Notes: generated by a model not told the origin, from the sequence alone. A stretch of DNA of 64,000 bases from Cryomorphaceae bacterium 1068 (GCA_027214385.1 JAPVXR010000010.1:1-64000); one strand, 5' to 3'. Counted from the stretch's first letter, positions 24,453-34,164 are shown. Numbers and translations: made by a program.

Positions 24453-25985
24453 ATGCCTTCAACGAAGGAAATCCAGAACGTAGAACTACAGCTTCTGGAC
24501 TTGAACGATTACGCGGAGTTGAAAGATGCTATGATCGCGGCCTACAAATCAATGCCCGACAGCTATTGGAAGGAACATCACATAAAAACTCTTGTAGATA
24601 AATTTCCTGATGGTCAAGCTGTAATTAAAGTAGATGGAAAAATAGCGGGCTGCGCACTTAGTATAATAGTAGACTGGGACAAAACGCTCAATCACCACAC
24701 TTACAAAGACATCACCAAAGATTATACATTCGATTCGCATACCGGAAAGGGCGATATGCTCTACGGTATCGATGTGTTTATAAAACCAGAATATCGCGGC
24801 CTTCGATTGGGGAGAAGACTCTACGATTATCGCAAGGAGCTTTGTGAAACCCTAAACTTAAAAGGTATAGCCTTTGGCGGTCGCATTCCAGGGTATCACA
24901 ACTACGCTGACAAACTCTCTCCCAAAGAGTACATTGCAAAAGTACGTCTGAAAGAGATCATGGATCCCGTGTTGAACTTTCAAATTTCCAACGACTTTCA
25001 CCCCGTTCGAATTCTGAAAAACTATTTGGAAGGTGACAAAGCCTCTAACGAGTTTGCAGTACTGATGGAATGGGACAACATCTACTACGAGAAGCCGAAT
25101 AACGATGTTAGCGTAACGAAGACTGTCGTAAGACTGGGTTTGATTCAATGGCAGATGCGTCCATACAAAGACTTGGAAGAGTTGATCACTCAAGTGGAGT
25201 ATTTCGTTGATGCTGTATCAGGATACCGCTGTGACTTTGCCCTTTTCCCTGAGTTTTTTAATGCGCCCTTAATGGCTAAGGACAATCACTTAAAAGAGTC
25301 TGACGCGATCAGAGAATTGGCTGGCTACACTGAAGCTATCATCAAAAAAATGCGGGAGTTTGCAGTCTCTTACAACATCAATATTATTACAGGAAGCATG
25401 CCGCTTCTGGAAAATGATCATCTCTACAACGTCGGTTACATATGTCATCGCGATAGTACTGTCGAGCGGTATGAAAAACTGCATGTAACTCCGGATGAAG
25501 CCAAAGTATGGGGTATGCAAGGTGGTTCAAAACTACAGACGTTTGATACGGATGCCGGTCGGGTTGGTGTTTTGATTTGTTACGACTCTGAATTCCCCGA
25601 ACTAAGCCGCCTTTTGGCAGATGAAGGAATGGACATCCTCTTCGTCCCATTTTTAACCGATACCCAAAACGGGTACTCAAGAGTGCGTCATTGTGCCCAG
25701 GCCAGAGCCATCGAAAACGAATGCTATGTAGCCATAGCGGGAAGTGTCGGTAACTTGCCAAACGTTCACAACATGGACATACAATTCGCACAATCAATGG
25801 TATTTACTCCTTGCGATTTTGCATTCCCAACGAATGGTGTGAAAGCCGAAGCCACTCCAAATACCGAAATGATTCTCATCGCAGATGTAGACCTAAGTTT
25901 ACTTCGAGAATTGCATCAAAAAGGAGCGGTGCGGAACCTGATCGATCGCAGGAAAGATATTTTTGAGTTGAAGAAGAAAGTCTGA
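24453..25985 (+). CDS. GNAT acetyltransferase fused to a carbon-nitrogen hydrolase
   Basis: 510 residues in two domains. Residues about 10-215 are a GNAT fold with the acetyl-CoA loop region KPEYRGLRLGRRLYDYR. Residues about 225-505 are a nitrilase-superfamily domain with the full Glu-Lys-Cys triad: LFPEFF, YEKLHVTPDE and LICYDSEFPE. The fusion is known in Flavobacteriia and other bacteria. The hydrolase part resembles amidases acting on small amides; the proximity of polyamine genes makes an acyl-polyamine or carbamoyl substrate thinkable, but agmatinase already provides putrescine, so this is not needed. Substrate open. Confidence 0.88.
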   Translation: MPSTKEIQNVELQLLDLNDYAELKDAMIAAYKSMPDSYWKEHHIKTLVDKFPDGQAVIKVDGKIAGCALSIIVDWDKTLNHHTYKDITKDYTFDSHTGKGDMLYGIDVFIKPEYRGLRLGRRLYDYRKELCETLNLKGIAFGGRIPGYHNYADKLSPKEYIAKVRLKEIMDPVLNFQISNDFHPVRILKNYLEGDKASNEFAVLMEWDNIYYEKPNNDVSVTKTVVRLGLIQWQMRPYKDLEELITQVEYFVDAVSGYRCDFALFPEFFNAPLMAKDNHLKESDAIRELAGYTEAIIKKMREFAVSYNINIITGSMPLLENDHLYNVGYICHRDSTVERYEKLHVTPDEAKVWGMQGGSKLQTFDTDAGRVGVLICYDSEFPELSRLLADEGMDILFVPFLTDTQNGYSRVRHCAQARAIENECYVAIAGSVGNLPNVHNMDIQFAQSMVFTPCDFAFPTNGVKAEATPNTEMILIADVDLSLLRELHQKGAVRNLIDRRKDIFELKKKV

Positions 25986-26037
25986 TCCTGTTTTTATTGA
26001 GCACAGAAATTTCATAATTTGCTCAAAATTATAGGCG

Positions 26038-26349
26038 ATGCTGGGATTAATACTGATCTATTTTGTTGGAAAGGCATTTTATAATCTTGCCGAAAAACAT
26101 GGTAAGCAAAAATGGCTTTTTGCCATATTAGGAGTTCTGTCCTACTACTTCGGTCTTTTTAGTACAGGTATGGCATTAGGTGCCGTAGAAGTTCTGAATC
26201 CCAATCTCATCCTACCCGACAATGAATTGGTTCTCTCTCTTATGACATTGCCTGTAGGAGTCCTTTTTTGTTGGGGATTCTACAGGATTTTAAAGTACAA
26301 TTGGGAAAAATCAAAACACAATATTTCTGAAGATTTGCTCGACCTCTAA
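26038..26349 (+). CDS. Small membrane protein, unknown
   Basis: 103 residues with three hydrophobic helices (about 1-15, 24-50, 67-86) and a charged C-terminus. Many Flavobacteriia encode such small proteins of unknown function. A TAATTTGC box lies 14-21 bases upstream of the ATG and may be the -7 element. Confidence 0.6.
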   Translation: MLGLILIYFVGKAFYNLAEKHGKQKWLFAILGVLSYYFGLFSTGMALGAVEVLNPNLILPDNELVLSLMTLPVGVLFCWGFYRILKYNWEKSKHNISEDLLDL

Positions 26350-26379
26350 TCTTCTTTTCTCAATTGACATCTTTCAATG

Positions 26380-26387
26380 TATCTTTG
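26380..26387 (+). promoter_or_regulatory. -7 element before the BatA-type gene
   Basis: TATCTTTG fits TAnnTTTG and lies 7 bases before the ATG at 26395, predicting a nearly leaderless transcript. A TTGACA lies upstream at 16-base distance, shorter than the usual spacing. Confidence 0.45.
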
Positions 26388-26394
26388 AGCCTTG

Positions 26395-28461
26395 ATGGAA
26401 TTTTTGTACCCGAGTTTTCTCTACGCGCTAGCCTTTTTGGCTATTCCGATCATCGTCCATCTTTTCAATTTTCGGCGTTTTAAAAAGGTTCCGTTTACCA
26501 ATGTTCGCTTTTTACGCGAGATTAAGGTACAGACGCAGTCTCAAAACAAGCTCCGTCACCTTCTGGTACTACTCATGCGCTTGCTCGCTCTGGCATTTTT
26601 GGTCTTTGCCTTCGCTCAGCCTTATATTCCGGAGGACAATTCGGCCGATAAAGACCGTGGTCAGGCAGTCTCGATTTTTGTGGATAACTCCTTTAGCATG
26701 CAAGGCGAAAGTGAAGCAGGCCCTTTACTGGAAGTGGCTAAAAACCGCGCCATCGACATTGCCATGGCCTATGATGCTACAGATCGTTTTCAACTTCTAT
26801 CTCAAGATTTTTTAGGCGAGAACCAGCGATTCGTAAGTCGCACGGAATTCATTCAGAACGTAGAAGACTTAAAACTCAGCTCTAAATCGCGGTCGCTCGA
26901 AAGTATCGCAGAGCGACAGCAAGACCTTATGAGCAGCGCTCCTGACGACTTAGCAAAAGAAGCATACCTCATCAGCGACTTCCAAAAAAGCCAGTTTCCG
27001 ATGGGGTCATTCGCACCGGATACCTCTTTCAGTTATGGCCTTGTCCACTTGGAAAGAAGCTCTCCTTCGAACCTGTACATCGATTCGGTTTGGTTTCCAA
27101 CTCCCGTCAGGCGAGCAGGCGAAAGTGAAAATCTGAGTGTGAGAATCGTGAATACGGGAAGCCAAGATTTGGAAAATATTCCGCTAAACCTCTCGATCAA
27201 CGGAATTCAGAAGTCTATTGGAAGTTTCGCGGTAAATGCTCAGGCTTCCGTTGACACGGCCATCACCTTTGTGCACGACACACCCGGACTGAAATCGGTA
27301 GTTGTAGAAATAGAAGATTATCCCATCGACTACGACGATGCCTATTACCTCGGCTATCGTGTGCACGATAAGCTAAAGATATTGTCCATTTCACCTTCTA
27401 ATGGTGCTCTGACAAAAGACTTTATTGGCTCAGTTTACCGAGTAGACAGTGCCTATGACTTTCGTTCGACCAGCCTGAGCAGTTTGAATTATGCTGATCT
27501 TCAAAGCAACGACTTACTGATCCTGAACGAAATGTCTTCCATTCCCGGTGGACTGCGTCAGGAAGTGGTCGCTTTTGCGGCGAATGGTGGCTCTGTTTGG
27601 GTCATTCCTTCTTCGGAAATCGATCTCGCATCGTACAATGAGCTTTTGACCGAATTAAAAGCGGGGGCCTACCTTCCCTTGAAAGAAGAGGATGTGAAAG
27701 TACGATCGCTCAATGCTGAGAGCCCCTTATACAGAGATATATTCGAGTCGGTTCCAAAAAACATTGATCTACCAAGTGCTAAGGCATTTTATCCGATCAC
27801 CAGCTCATTGCGCTCCACGGAAGAATCACTTCTACAACTTCCCGGAGGGAATTCTTTTTTTAGCGCCTATCGCGAATCAGGTGGAAATATTTATGTCCAA
27901 GCCGTTCCTTTAAATTCAGAAAAGAACAATTTCTCCCGCCATGCTATTTTTGTGGCTACTGCCTTGAGGGTTGCAGAGTTGAGCCGCTCCACGGAAACTT
28001 ATGCTGTAGAAATTGGTAATGAATCATCCTTCTCCATTCCTTTTATAAGGACTCAAAATGAAGATGTATTCCACTTAATTCAATCGGAAACCGAGCTGGA
28101 TATTATACCCGCGTTCCAAGTATCAGAAGGAAGAATAGCTCTCTTCGCAGGTCAAGAGCTCAATCAGGCAGGAACGTATACTTTGGCCTTGGGCGATTCG
28201 GCTATAGCAGCCGTAGGATTTAATTTCGAAAGGATGGAGAGTGACTTAGCTTCCTATTCCGTGGAAGAATTGAAAGCAACCATCACTGCGATTACTGCAA
28301 GTAATATTACACTCTTTTCAGGCGAATCAGAAAATTTGGCTCGAGAAGTTCAACAGAAGGTTTCGGGCACAGAACTCTGGAAAATCTGTCTAATTTTGGC
28401 TTTAACTTTCCTTCTATTGGAAAGCCTACTATTGCGTTTCGGTAAAAGAAAAATGGCATGA
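26395..28461 (+). CDS. BatA-domain / von Willebrand A membrane protein
   Basis: 688 residues. ATG at 26395 (the frame has a TTG just before). The N-terminal 75 residues match the BatA aerotolerance domain: FLYPSFLYALAFLAIPIIVH, LFNFRRFKKVPFTNVRFL, then a second helix. A VWA domain follows with a MIDAS-like DNSFSM near residue 97. A long periplasmic region with beta-sandwich character comes next (about 220-640), and a final helix LWKICLILALTFLLLESLLL anchors the C-terminus. The family belongs with Bat/MoxR envelope systems, but no MoxR or BatB/C/D genes are adjacent. It overlaps the dihydroorotase-like gene by ATGA. Confidence 0.87.
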   Translation: MEFLYPSFLYALAFLAIPIIVHLFNFRRFKKVPFTNVRFLREIKVQTQSQNKLRHLLVLLMRLLALAFLVFAFAQPYIPEDNSADKDRGQAVSIFVDNSFSMQGESEAGPLLEVAKNRAIDIAMAYDATDRFQLLSQDFLGENQRFVSRTEFIQNVEDLKLSSKSRSLESIAERQQDLMSSAPDDLAKEAYLISDFQKSQFPMGSFAPDTSFSYGLVHLERSSPSNLYIDSVWFPTPVRRAGESENLSVRIVNTGSQDLENIPLNLSINGIQKSIGSFAVNAQASVDTAITFVHDTPGLKSVVVEIEDYPIDYDDAYYLGYRVHDKLKILSISPSNGALTKDFIGSVYRVDSAYDFRSTSLSSLNYADLQSNDLLILNEMSSIPGGLRQEVVAFAANGGSVWVIPSSEIDLASYNELLTELKAGAYLPLKEEDVKVRSLNAESPLYRDIFESVPKNIDLPSAKAFYPITSSLRSTEESLLQLPGGNSFFSAYRESGGNIYVQAVPLNSEKNNFSRHAIFVATALRVAELSRSTETYAVEIGNESSFSIPFIRTQNEDVFHLIQSETELDIIPAFQVSEGRIALFAGQELNQAGTYTLALGDSAIAAVGFNFERMESDLASYSVEELKATITAITASNITLFSGESENLAREVQQKVSGTELWKICLILALTFLLLESLLLRFGKRKMA

Positions 28462-29702
28462 AAACCCTGATTTCGCAGGCAAAAATCATCGACAAAAGAC
28501 ACGGCCAAAATGGCGAGATCGTAGATATTCTAATCGAAGATGGCGTCATTCAGAAAATAGGCGCTTCAATCAGTGAAGCTGCTGATGAGAAAATTGAAGG
28601 TGACGGTCTTTGTGTTTCCATCGGCTGGATGGACATGCGGGCAAACTTTCGGGATCCCGGCGAGGAGTACAAAGAGGGAATTTCAAACGGATTGAAGGTG
28701 GCCGCCAAAAGTGGTTTCACCGCCGTTTCATTATCTCCTGATACCACCCCAGCAGTTGATAACAAAGGTGCAGTGGAGTATATGAAAAATCGAGCCAAAA
28801 GCAGCGGAGTTGACATCCACCCTATTGGTGCCGTATCAGTAGGATTAAAAGGCGAGAGCATGTCTGAAATGTACGATATGCATCAGGCAGGTGCGGTAGG
28901 TTTTGGCGATGACAAACATCCGCTCAACGAATCAGGACTACTGCATAGAGCCCTGCTTTACACATCAAATTTTGATGCGCCCGTTCTCCATTTCCCCTAC
29001 GATTCTAAGCTTATCCCAAACGGACAAATCAACGAAGGTACCCTTTCAACGAGCCTGGGACTGAAAGGCATTCCCGCCATCAGCGAAGAAATGATGGTGA
29101 GACGAGACCTGACCCTTTTGGAGTACACGGAAGGCCGATTGCACCTCGGTCCGATTTCATCGGCCATATCAGCCGAGCTTGCCGATGAATCCAGACAAAA
29201 AGGATTAAGAGTTACAACTGAGGTCACTGCAGCTCACTTGGCTTTTTCAGAAGAGAAGCTAAATGACTTTGACAGCAACTTTAAGTTGATGCCACCGCTT
29301 CGAACGGAAGAAAACAGAAAAGCACTTATCGCGGCTTTGAAGTCGGGAAAGATCGATGTGATCTCATCCGATCATTCTCCCGAAGACGAGGAGCACAAGA
29401 AGCTCGAATTCGACTTGGCCAATTTCGGTATGGCAGGTATGGAACTGTTTTTCCCAATGGTGCTTAGTGCCGTAGGCAATGAAATTCCATTGGATGAATT
29501 GGTGGAAAAATTTTCCATCTCGCCGAGAGAAATATTGGGAATTGATGTTCCCTTAATTGCTGAAGGCGAGAAAGCGAATTTGACTGTTTTTAGCATAGAT
29601 GAGAGTGCAGATCCCATCAAGCTGCAGACAAAAGGCTACAACGTACCTCAAGCAGATCAAAATTTCAAAGGAAGAGTTATTCGAACCTTTCACTCCAATT
29701 AA
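28458..29702 (+). CDS. Dihydroorotase homologue, probably inactive
   Basis: 414 residues, amidohydrolase fold. Active dihydroorotases begin the metal site with D-x-H-x-H; here the position reads D59-M60-R61-A62-N63 (WMDMRANFRDPG), so both zinc His ligands are gone. The equivalent of the His before the Cys/Glu loop (LHFPYDS) and the Asp of the last motif (SSDHSPE) remain. Such pseudo-dihydroorotases are known (the pyrC' type in Pseudomonas) as structural partners of aspartate transcarbamoylase, and Flavobacteriia commonly have one beside a true PyrC. No aspartate transcarbamoylase gene lies nearby. It is coupled by ATGA to the BatA-type gene. Confidence 0.85.
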   Translation: MKTLISQAKIIDKRHGQNGEIVDILIEDGVIQKIGASISEAADEKIEGDGLCVSIGWMDMRANFRDPGEEYKEGISNGLKVAAKSGFTAVSLSPDTTPAVDNKGAVEYMKNRAKSSGVDIHPIGAVSVGLKGESMSEMYDMHQAGAVGFGDDKHPLNESGLLHRALLYTSNFDAPVLHFPYDSKLIPNGQINEGTLSTSLGLKGIPAISEEMMVRRDLTLLEYTEGRLHLGPISSAISAELADESRQKGLRVTTEVTAAHLAFSEEKLNDFDSNFKLMPPLRTEENRKALIAALKSGKIDVISSDHSPEDEEHKKLEFDLANFGMAGMELFFPMVLSAVGNEIPLDELVEKFSISPREILGIDVPLIAEGEKANLTVFSIDESADPIKLQTKGYNVPQADQNFKGRVIRTFHSN

Positions 29703-29839
29703 ACCCATTCAGTAAACGGTTTCTTCTCAGCAGAGATTTGTTGTACCGTTCGTATTCGAACTTATCCCTTTGATGAAATTGGAACTGGTTTTACGGTTTC
29801 TCTTTTCTAGATTCAATCATTCATCTAAAAATAAGAGCC

Positions 29840-31822
29840 ATGAAAAAACTATCCGTTTGTTTCGTGCTCTGCTCAATCCTTTGGACTGCAACTTGCTCAG
29901 CAGCCCAAGCCGATACCATCGAAGTAGAATCAAGCATTTCAGCAGTTAACGTCTTTTTTCAAGGGGCGAGGATAACACGGGCGGTGTCCTTAAACCTCAG
30001 TACGGGTAGACATGTACTACTGGTCCGAGGACTTCCTTTGGATCTTGATCCAAATCTTATAAAAGTCAATACCCCAAGTCGATTGAAGATATTGGCCGTG
30101 AGTCATAAAGTCAGAATACCCTCTCAAAAATCAATGGGTACCGAGCTGGCCATCCTCGAAGAGAAAAAAACGACTCTCGAAGACGAGATTGAATGGTTAA
30201 AAGCGAAAAAGCAAATCTTTGACGAAGAGGAAGCCTTGCTCACACAGAACACCGAATTGAAAAAAGCCGATGGAGAAAAGCATACCCTAGGTGTAAGAGA
30301 GGCGGCAGACTTCTACCGAGAAAGACTGACCGAAATTGCCAAATTGAAGTTTGACAATACAATGGACATTCGCAAAGCCCAAAAACAAATCAAACAAATC
30401 AATGCGAAGGTCAATTCCTTGCTGGCAGGGACAAAGGTTCCTCAAACAGAGCTACTCCTTTTTGTGGAAGCATCTTCCATCGTTTCGGAAAAACTCGACG
30501 TAGAGTATTTCACCAAAGCAGCTGGCTGGGAGCCGCTTTACGACTTCAGATTTGACGCTGTAAACAAGCCACTTGAATTGGTTTACAATGCCAATGTTTA
30601 TCAGTTCACCGGTGAGGACTGGAACGAAGTGGACCTTTCGCTCACCGAAGGTTTGCCCAAGCAGAAAGCCGAGCTCCCTGAATTTGATCGCTGGTACATC
30701 ACGCGGAAACCCAGCCCTAAACCCAAGGCCTCAATTAGTAACGAAAATCAAACGGGAAGTGGAACATTAAAAGGAACCTTAACTGACGCTGAAACGGGAG
30801 AACCGCTGCCATTTGTGAACATCATACTTCAACAAGGAAACAAACAGGTGACCGGTTCTGCGACGGATTTCGATGGAAATTATACCATAAAACCTATCCC
30901 ATCGGGAGTTTATGATGTGCTCGTTTCTTATGTGGGCTACAATGCCAAAAAAGTGGAGGGAGTGAGAATCAGCTCGAACAAAATCACGTTTACGAATATC
31001 GAGCTGTATTCAGGAGTTCAGCTTGAAACTTTTGAAGTGGTTGAGTATACTGTGCCATTGATCCAAAAAGACGGCGGATCATCAGGCGGATCGGTTAGCG
31101 TAAATGGTCTTCGTCGTATGCCGGGAAGAAACTTATCATCCTATGCTCAAATTGCTGGTGGAACAAAAAGTTCTAGTTACTTCAAACTCTTCATCGACGA
31201 GTCCCCGTCTATTTCTTCACCTAGAATATCTTACTCTGTCGACTACAAGTACAGCGTACCCTCGAGTGGAGAAGACCGCTTGCTGACTATCAAAACGGAA
31301 AAGGTTCCCGTTGCTTTTCTCTACAGAGCCATTCCAAAGGTAGATACCGATGTGTACCTCTTAGCGCGGATTACCGACTGGGGAAACTTGCAGCTCCTTT
31401 CTGGAAAATCAACCATCTATTTTCAGGGAGCCTATTCGGGCGAATCGACTCTGGATGCTGAAAGCGTGAAAGACACACTTGAGATTGCACTTGGCAGGGA
31501 TGAGAATATCTTACTGGAAAGAAGATTGAATCAGGACCTTTCCAAAGAACAAAGCTTTGGAAGTAAAGTGAAAAGAGAACTTCATTGGGAAATTGAAGTC
31601 CGAAGCAATAAATCACACCCGGTCATGCTGGAACTCATTGACCAAGTGCCCCTTTCGGATAACCGAAATGTGAATGTCGAAATCATAGACATTGGTGATG
31701 CAAAGAGCGAAAATGACAGTGGCAAACTGACTTGGGAACTGAGGCTTGAACCGAACTCTTCACAACAACTCGATTTCAGCTACGAGCTGAAATACCCCGA
31801 ATCGGCTTTGGTGTATAATTAG
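29840..31822 (+). CDS. MuiA-type (DUF4139) protein with inserted carboxypeptidase-regulatory domain
   Basis: 660 residues with a signal peptide (to about TCSAAQA). The N-terminal DUF4140-like domain (FFQGARITRAVSLNLSTGRH) is followed by a coiled coil (about 100-200). The DUF4139 body is then interrupted at about 305-395 by a carboxypeptidase-regulatory-like beta sandwich (GTLKGTLTDAETGEPLPFVN to VSYVGYNAKKVEGV), as at the N-terminus of SusC proteins. A short Gly/Ser-rich segment resembling the start of a TonB plug comes next (GGSVSVNGLRRMPGR), and DUF4139 resumes. Mucoidy inhibitor A is the namesake; the biochemical role is unknown. Expected in the periplasm. A clear terminator follows. Confidence 0.85.
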   Translation: MKKLSVCFVLCSILWTATCSAAQADTIEVESSISAVNVFFQGARITRAVSLNLSTGRHVLLVRGLPLDLDPNLIKVNTPSRLKILAVSHKVRIPSQKSMGTELAILEEKKTTLEDEIEWLKAKKQIFDEEEALLTQNTELKKADGEKHTLGVREAADFYRERLTEIAKLKFDNTMDIRKAQKQIKQINAKVNSLLAGTKVPQTELLLFVEASSIVSEKLDVEYFTKAAGWEPLYDFRFDAVNKPLELVYNANVYQFTGEDWNEVDLSLTEGLPKQKAELPEFDRWYITRKPSPKPKASISNENQTGSGTLKGTLTDAETGEPLPFVNIILQQGNKQVTGSATDFDGNYTIKPIPSGVYDVLVSYVGYNAKKVEGVRISSNKITFTNIELYSGVQLETFEVVEYTVPLIQKDGGSSGGSVSVNGLRRMPGRNLSSYAQIAGGTKSSSYFKLFIDESPSISSPRISYSVDYKYSVPSSGEDRLLTIKTEKVPVAFLYRAIPKVDTDVYLLARITDWGNLQLLSGKSTIYFQGAYSGESTLDAESVKDTLEIALGRDENILLERRLNQDLSKEQSFGSKVKRELHWEIEVRSNKSHPVMLELIDQVPLSDNRNVNVEIIDIGDAKSENDSGKLTWELRLEPNSSQQLDFSYELKYPESALVYN

Positions 31823-31842
31823 GTGGTTAGTTAAAAAAGGTC

Positions 31843-31879
31843 GAGTGCTGCCTAGAAGGCAGTGCTCGGCTTTTTTTCT
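31843..31879 (+). terminator. Intrinsic terminator of the MuiA-type gene
   Basis: GAGTGCTGCC (31843-31852) pairs with GGCAGTGCTC (31858-31867), two G-U wobbles, followed by GGC and seven T. It lies inside the longest open frame of the next gene, showing that gene starts later (31956). Confidence 0.8.
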
Positions 31880-31955
31880 TTTAAGGAATGAGTTTCCATT
31901 CAAAATTCTCGATCTCTTATATTGCGGGAAATTTAAACCGAACAATGTTCTCGCT

Positions 31956-32624
31956 ATGGTCGACAGATTTCTAAAAGCCAAACACTGGCAAATTTTTCTT
32001 TTTGGAGTTGGGATACCTTTCGTGCTTCAAATGATTCTATTTGGACTTATTGTTGGTCAAATTGCTAATCTTCAAAACGCAGAAAATCCTGCCTCAGCGT
32101 TTCTTTCCAGCGGTATAATCGGCAGCTATCTAGGCATCTTTGCCATTTCATTTCTTTCCTTTTTTATTCTTTACGGATGGATGTACTCAATTGGTGTAGG
32201 CCTCAAGAAGTACCTTCCGGCAGACGTTCATTCCCGTACGAAATTTTTCGTGTTTTGCCTTGTATTTCCCATAGCTTACATTTTTCTCTTTTTATTTCTC
32301 TATTTCCAAGCTTTCACTTCCATGATTGGGTGGGAATCGAGTACTCCTGAGGCAGCTTTCGGAGGCATGATGGGTATGTTCTTTCTCATTATTCCACTGC
32401 ATCTTTTCGCTATGTTCTGTGGAATCTATGTTCTGAGGTTTGTCGCCAAAATCATCAAGAGTGTAGAACTTCAACGGCGTGCCAGATTCAGCGACTACAT
32501 AGGGTATTTCTTCTTGGTTTGGTTTTACCCCATTGGAATTTGGATACTCCAGCCTGAAATCAATAAAATCGTATCAGGCGAAAACGCTGATCCCGTGAGC
32601 GAAGACGGCGTCTTGGACGCTTAA
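31956..32624 (+). CDS. Polytopic membrane protein, unknown
   Basis: 222 residues from the ATG at 31956 (MVDRFLKAKHWQIFLFGVG); earlier codons in the frame overlap the upstream terminator. Four to five hydrophobic helices: about 11-33, 50-72, 90-113, 135-160 and 190-206. The layout resembles small DUF-type membrane proteins of Flavobacteriia. No motif is recognised. It is convergent with the SulP gene. Confidence 0.65.
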   Translation: MVDRFLKAKHWQIFLFGVGIPFVLQMILFGLIVGQIANLQNAENPASAFLSSGIIGSYLGIFAISFLSFFILYGWMYSIGVGLKKYLPADVHSRTKFFVFCLVFPIAYIFLFLFLYFQAFTSMIGWESSTPEAAFGGMMGMFFLIIPLHLFAMFCGIYVLRFVAKIIKSVELQRRARFSDYIGYFFLVWFYPIGIWILQPEINKIVSGENADPVSEDGVLDA

Positions 32625-32634
32625 TCGAAGAGCA

Positions 32635-34164
32635 CTAGATAGCGTCAACCGCAACTTTGTAAGTCGGATCTTCCATCACATTCACATCAATGATCGCTTC
32701 AGCATTTTGCAAAAGCTGACGGCAGTCAGGGCTAAGGTGACGCAAATGAACTTTTTTCCCCACTTTGCGGTAGCGCTCGGTGACTTTGTTGAGAGCTTCG
32801 ATTGCCGACATGTCTACCACCCTGCACTCGGCAAAGTCAATGATCACCTCTTCTGGATCGTTGAGCACGTCGAACTTATCGTGAAAAGCAGCTACTGATC
32901 CGAAGAAAAGCGGGCCGTACATTTCGTAATGCTTGATTCCTTCTGCGTCAACACTTTTACGCGCTCGAATCCTTTTGGCATTGTCCCAAGCAAATACAAG
33001 TGCCGATATCACCACTCCAATCAAGACCGCCAAAGCTAAGTTGTGGAGGAAAATCGTTACCAGGGTCACGAGCACCATCACCAGAATATCCGATTTTGGC
33101 ATTCGCCTGATGGTGCGCAAACTGGCCCATTCGAAAGTACCGATAGCCACCATGATCATTAGTCCGGTAAGCGCTGCCATAGGTACTCTTTCTATTAATG
33201 ACGAGCCGAACATGATAAAAACCAAGAGCATTAAGGCGGCGACAATTCCTGAAAGTCGGGCTCTGGCTCCATTGGAAACGTTGATCAAGCTCTGACCGAT
33301 CATGGCGCAACCACCCATTCCTGAAAAAAGCCCCGATAGCAAGTTGGCACCGCCTTGGGCAATGGCTTCCTTGTTTCCACGTCCGCGGGTTTCGGTTATT
33401 TCATCTACGATATTCAATGTAAGCAAGCTCTCGATAAGGCCCACTCCTGCGACTATAGCTGCGTATGGAAAAACAATGGTAAGTGTCTCCAATGTAAACG
33501 GTACTTCAGGAATGTGAAATGGAGGGAAGGATCCCTTGATCGATGCCATGTCTCCTACTGTTTTGGTATCAATATCCAAAAAGAAGACCAGAGCGAATAC
33601 CGTCAGAATAGCGACCAAAGAAGCGGGAATGACTTTGCTCAACTTAGGTAGGCCCCAAATAATAAACATGGTAAGCAGTACCAATCCGAGCAGAATATAA
33701 AGAGAAGTTCCCGTCAACCAATCACCACTTGGATCTTTGAACTGATCGAGTTGTGACATAAAAATGATGATGGCTAAACCATTCACAAATCCAAAGATGG
33801 CGGGATGCGGAACGAGTCGCATCAGCTTCCCCAGCTTCAAGAATCCCGCTGCCATCTGAAGGATTCCGGCCAGGATAACCGCTGCGAAAACGTATTCAAC
33901 ACCGTGTGAAGCAGCCAACGTAACGATAACCACCGCTACAGCACCTGTCGCTCCGGAGATCATTCCGGGACGGCCACCGAAAACAGAAGTGACCAAGCCC
34001 ATCACAAAAGCTGCGTAAAGCCCCGTTAATGGGGAAAGACCTGCAATAATGGCAAATGCCACTGCTTCGGGAACCAAGGCTAAAGCCACCGTAAGTCCAG
34101 AAAGCACCTCTGTTTTGTAGTTGACTTTTTGTGATAGATCGAAGAGGTTGAAAAACTTAGTCAT
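32635..34164 (-). CDS. SulP-family anion transporter with STAS domain
   Basis: 509 residues from the ATG at 34164; a TTG two codons earlier is less likely. The first 390 residues hold 10-12 helices with the SulP signature (GLTVALALVPEAVAFAIIAG, then GLYAAFVMGLVTSVFGGRPG). The C-terminal 110 residues are a cytoplasmic STAS domain (EEVIIDFAECRVVDMSAIEAL). SulP carriers move sulfate, bicarbonate or other anions; the substrate cannot be told. The mRNA leader appears to contain a terminator-like hairpin just before the start codon. Confidence 0.9.
   Translation of the reverse strand: MTKFFNLFDLSQKVNYKTEVLSGLTVALALVPEAVAFAIIAGLSPLTGLYAAFVMGLVTSVFGGRPGMISGATGAVAVVIVTLAASHGVEYVFAAVILAGILQMAAGFLKLGKLMRLVPHPAIFGFVNGLAIIIFMSQLDQFKDPSGDWLTGTSLYILLGLVLLTMFIIWGLPKLSKVIPASLVAILTVFALVFFLDIDTKTVGDMASIKGSFPPFHIPEVPFTLETLTIVFPYAAIVAGVGLIESLLTLNIVDEITETRGRGNKEAIAQGGANLLSGLFSGMGGCAMIGQSLINVSNGARARLSGIVAALMLLVFIMFGSSLIERVPMAALTGLMIMVAIGTFEWASLRTIRRMPKSDILVMVLVTLVTIFLHNLALAVLIGVVISALVFAWDNAKRIRARKSVDAEGIKHYEMYGPLFFGSVAAFHDKFDVLNDPEEVIIDFAECRVVDMSAIEALNKVTERYRKVGKKVHLRHLSPDCRQLLQNAEAIIDVNVMEDPTYKVAVDAI

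Noticed and set aside
28458-29702. Annotating this gene simply as pyrC
   Set aside because: The D-x-H-x-H metal motif is absent, so active dihydroorotase is unlikely.
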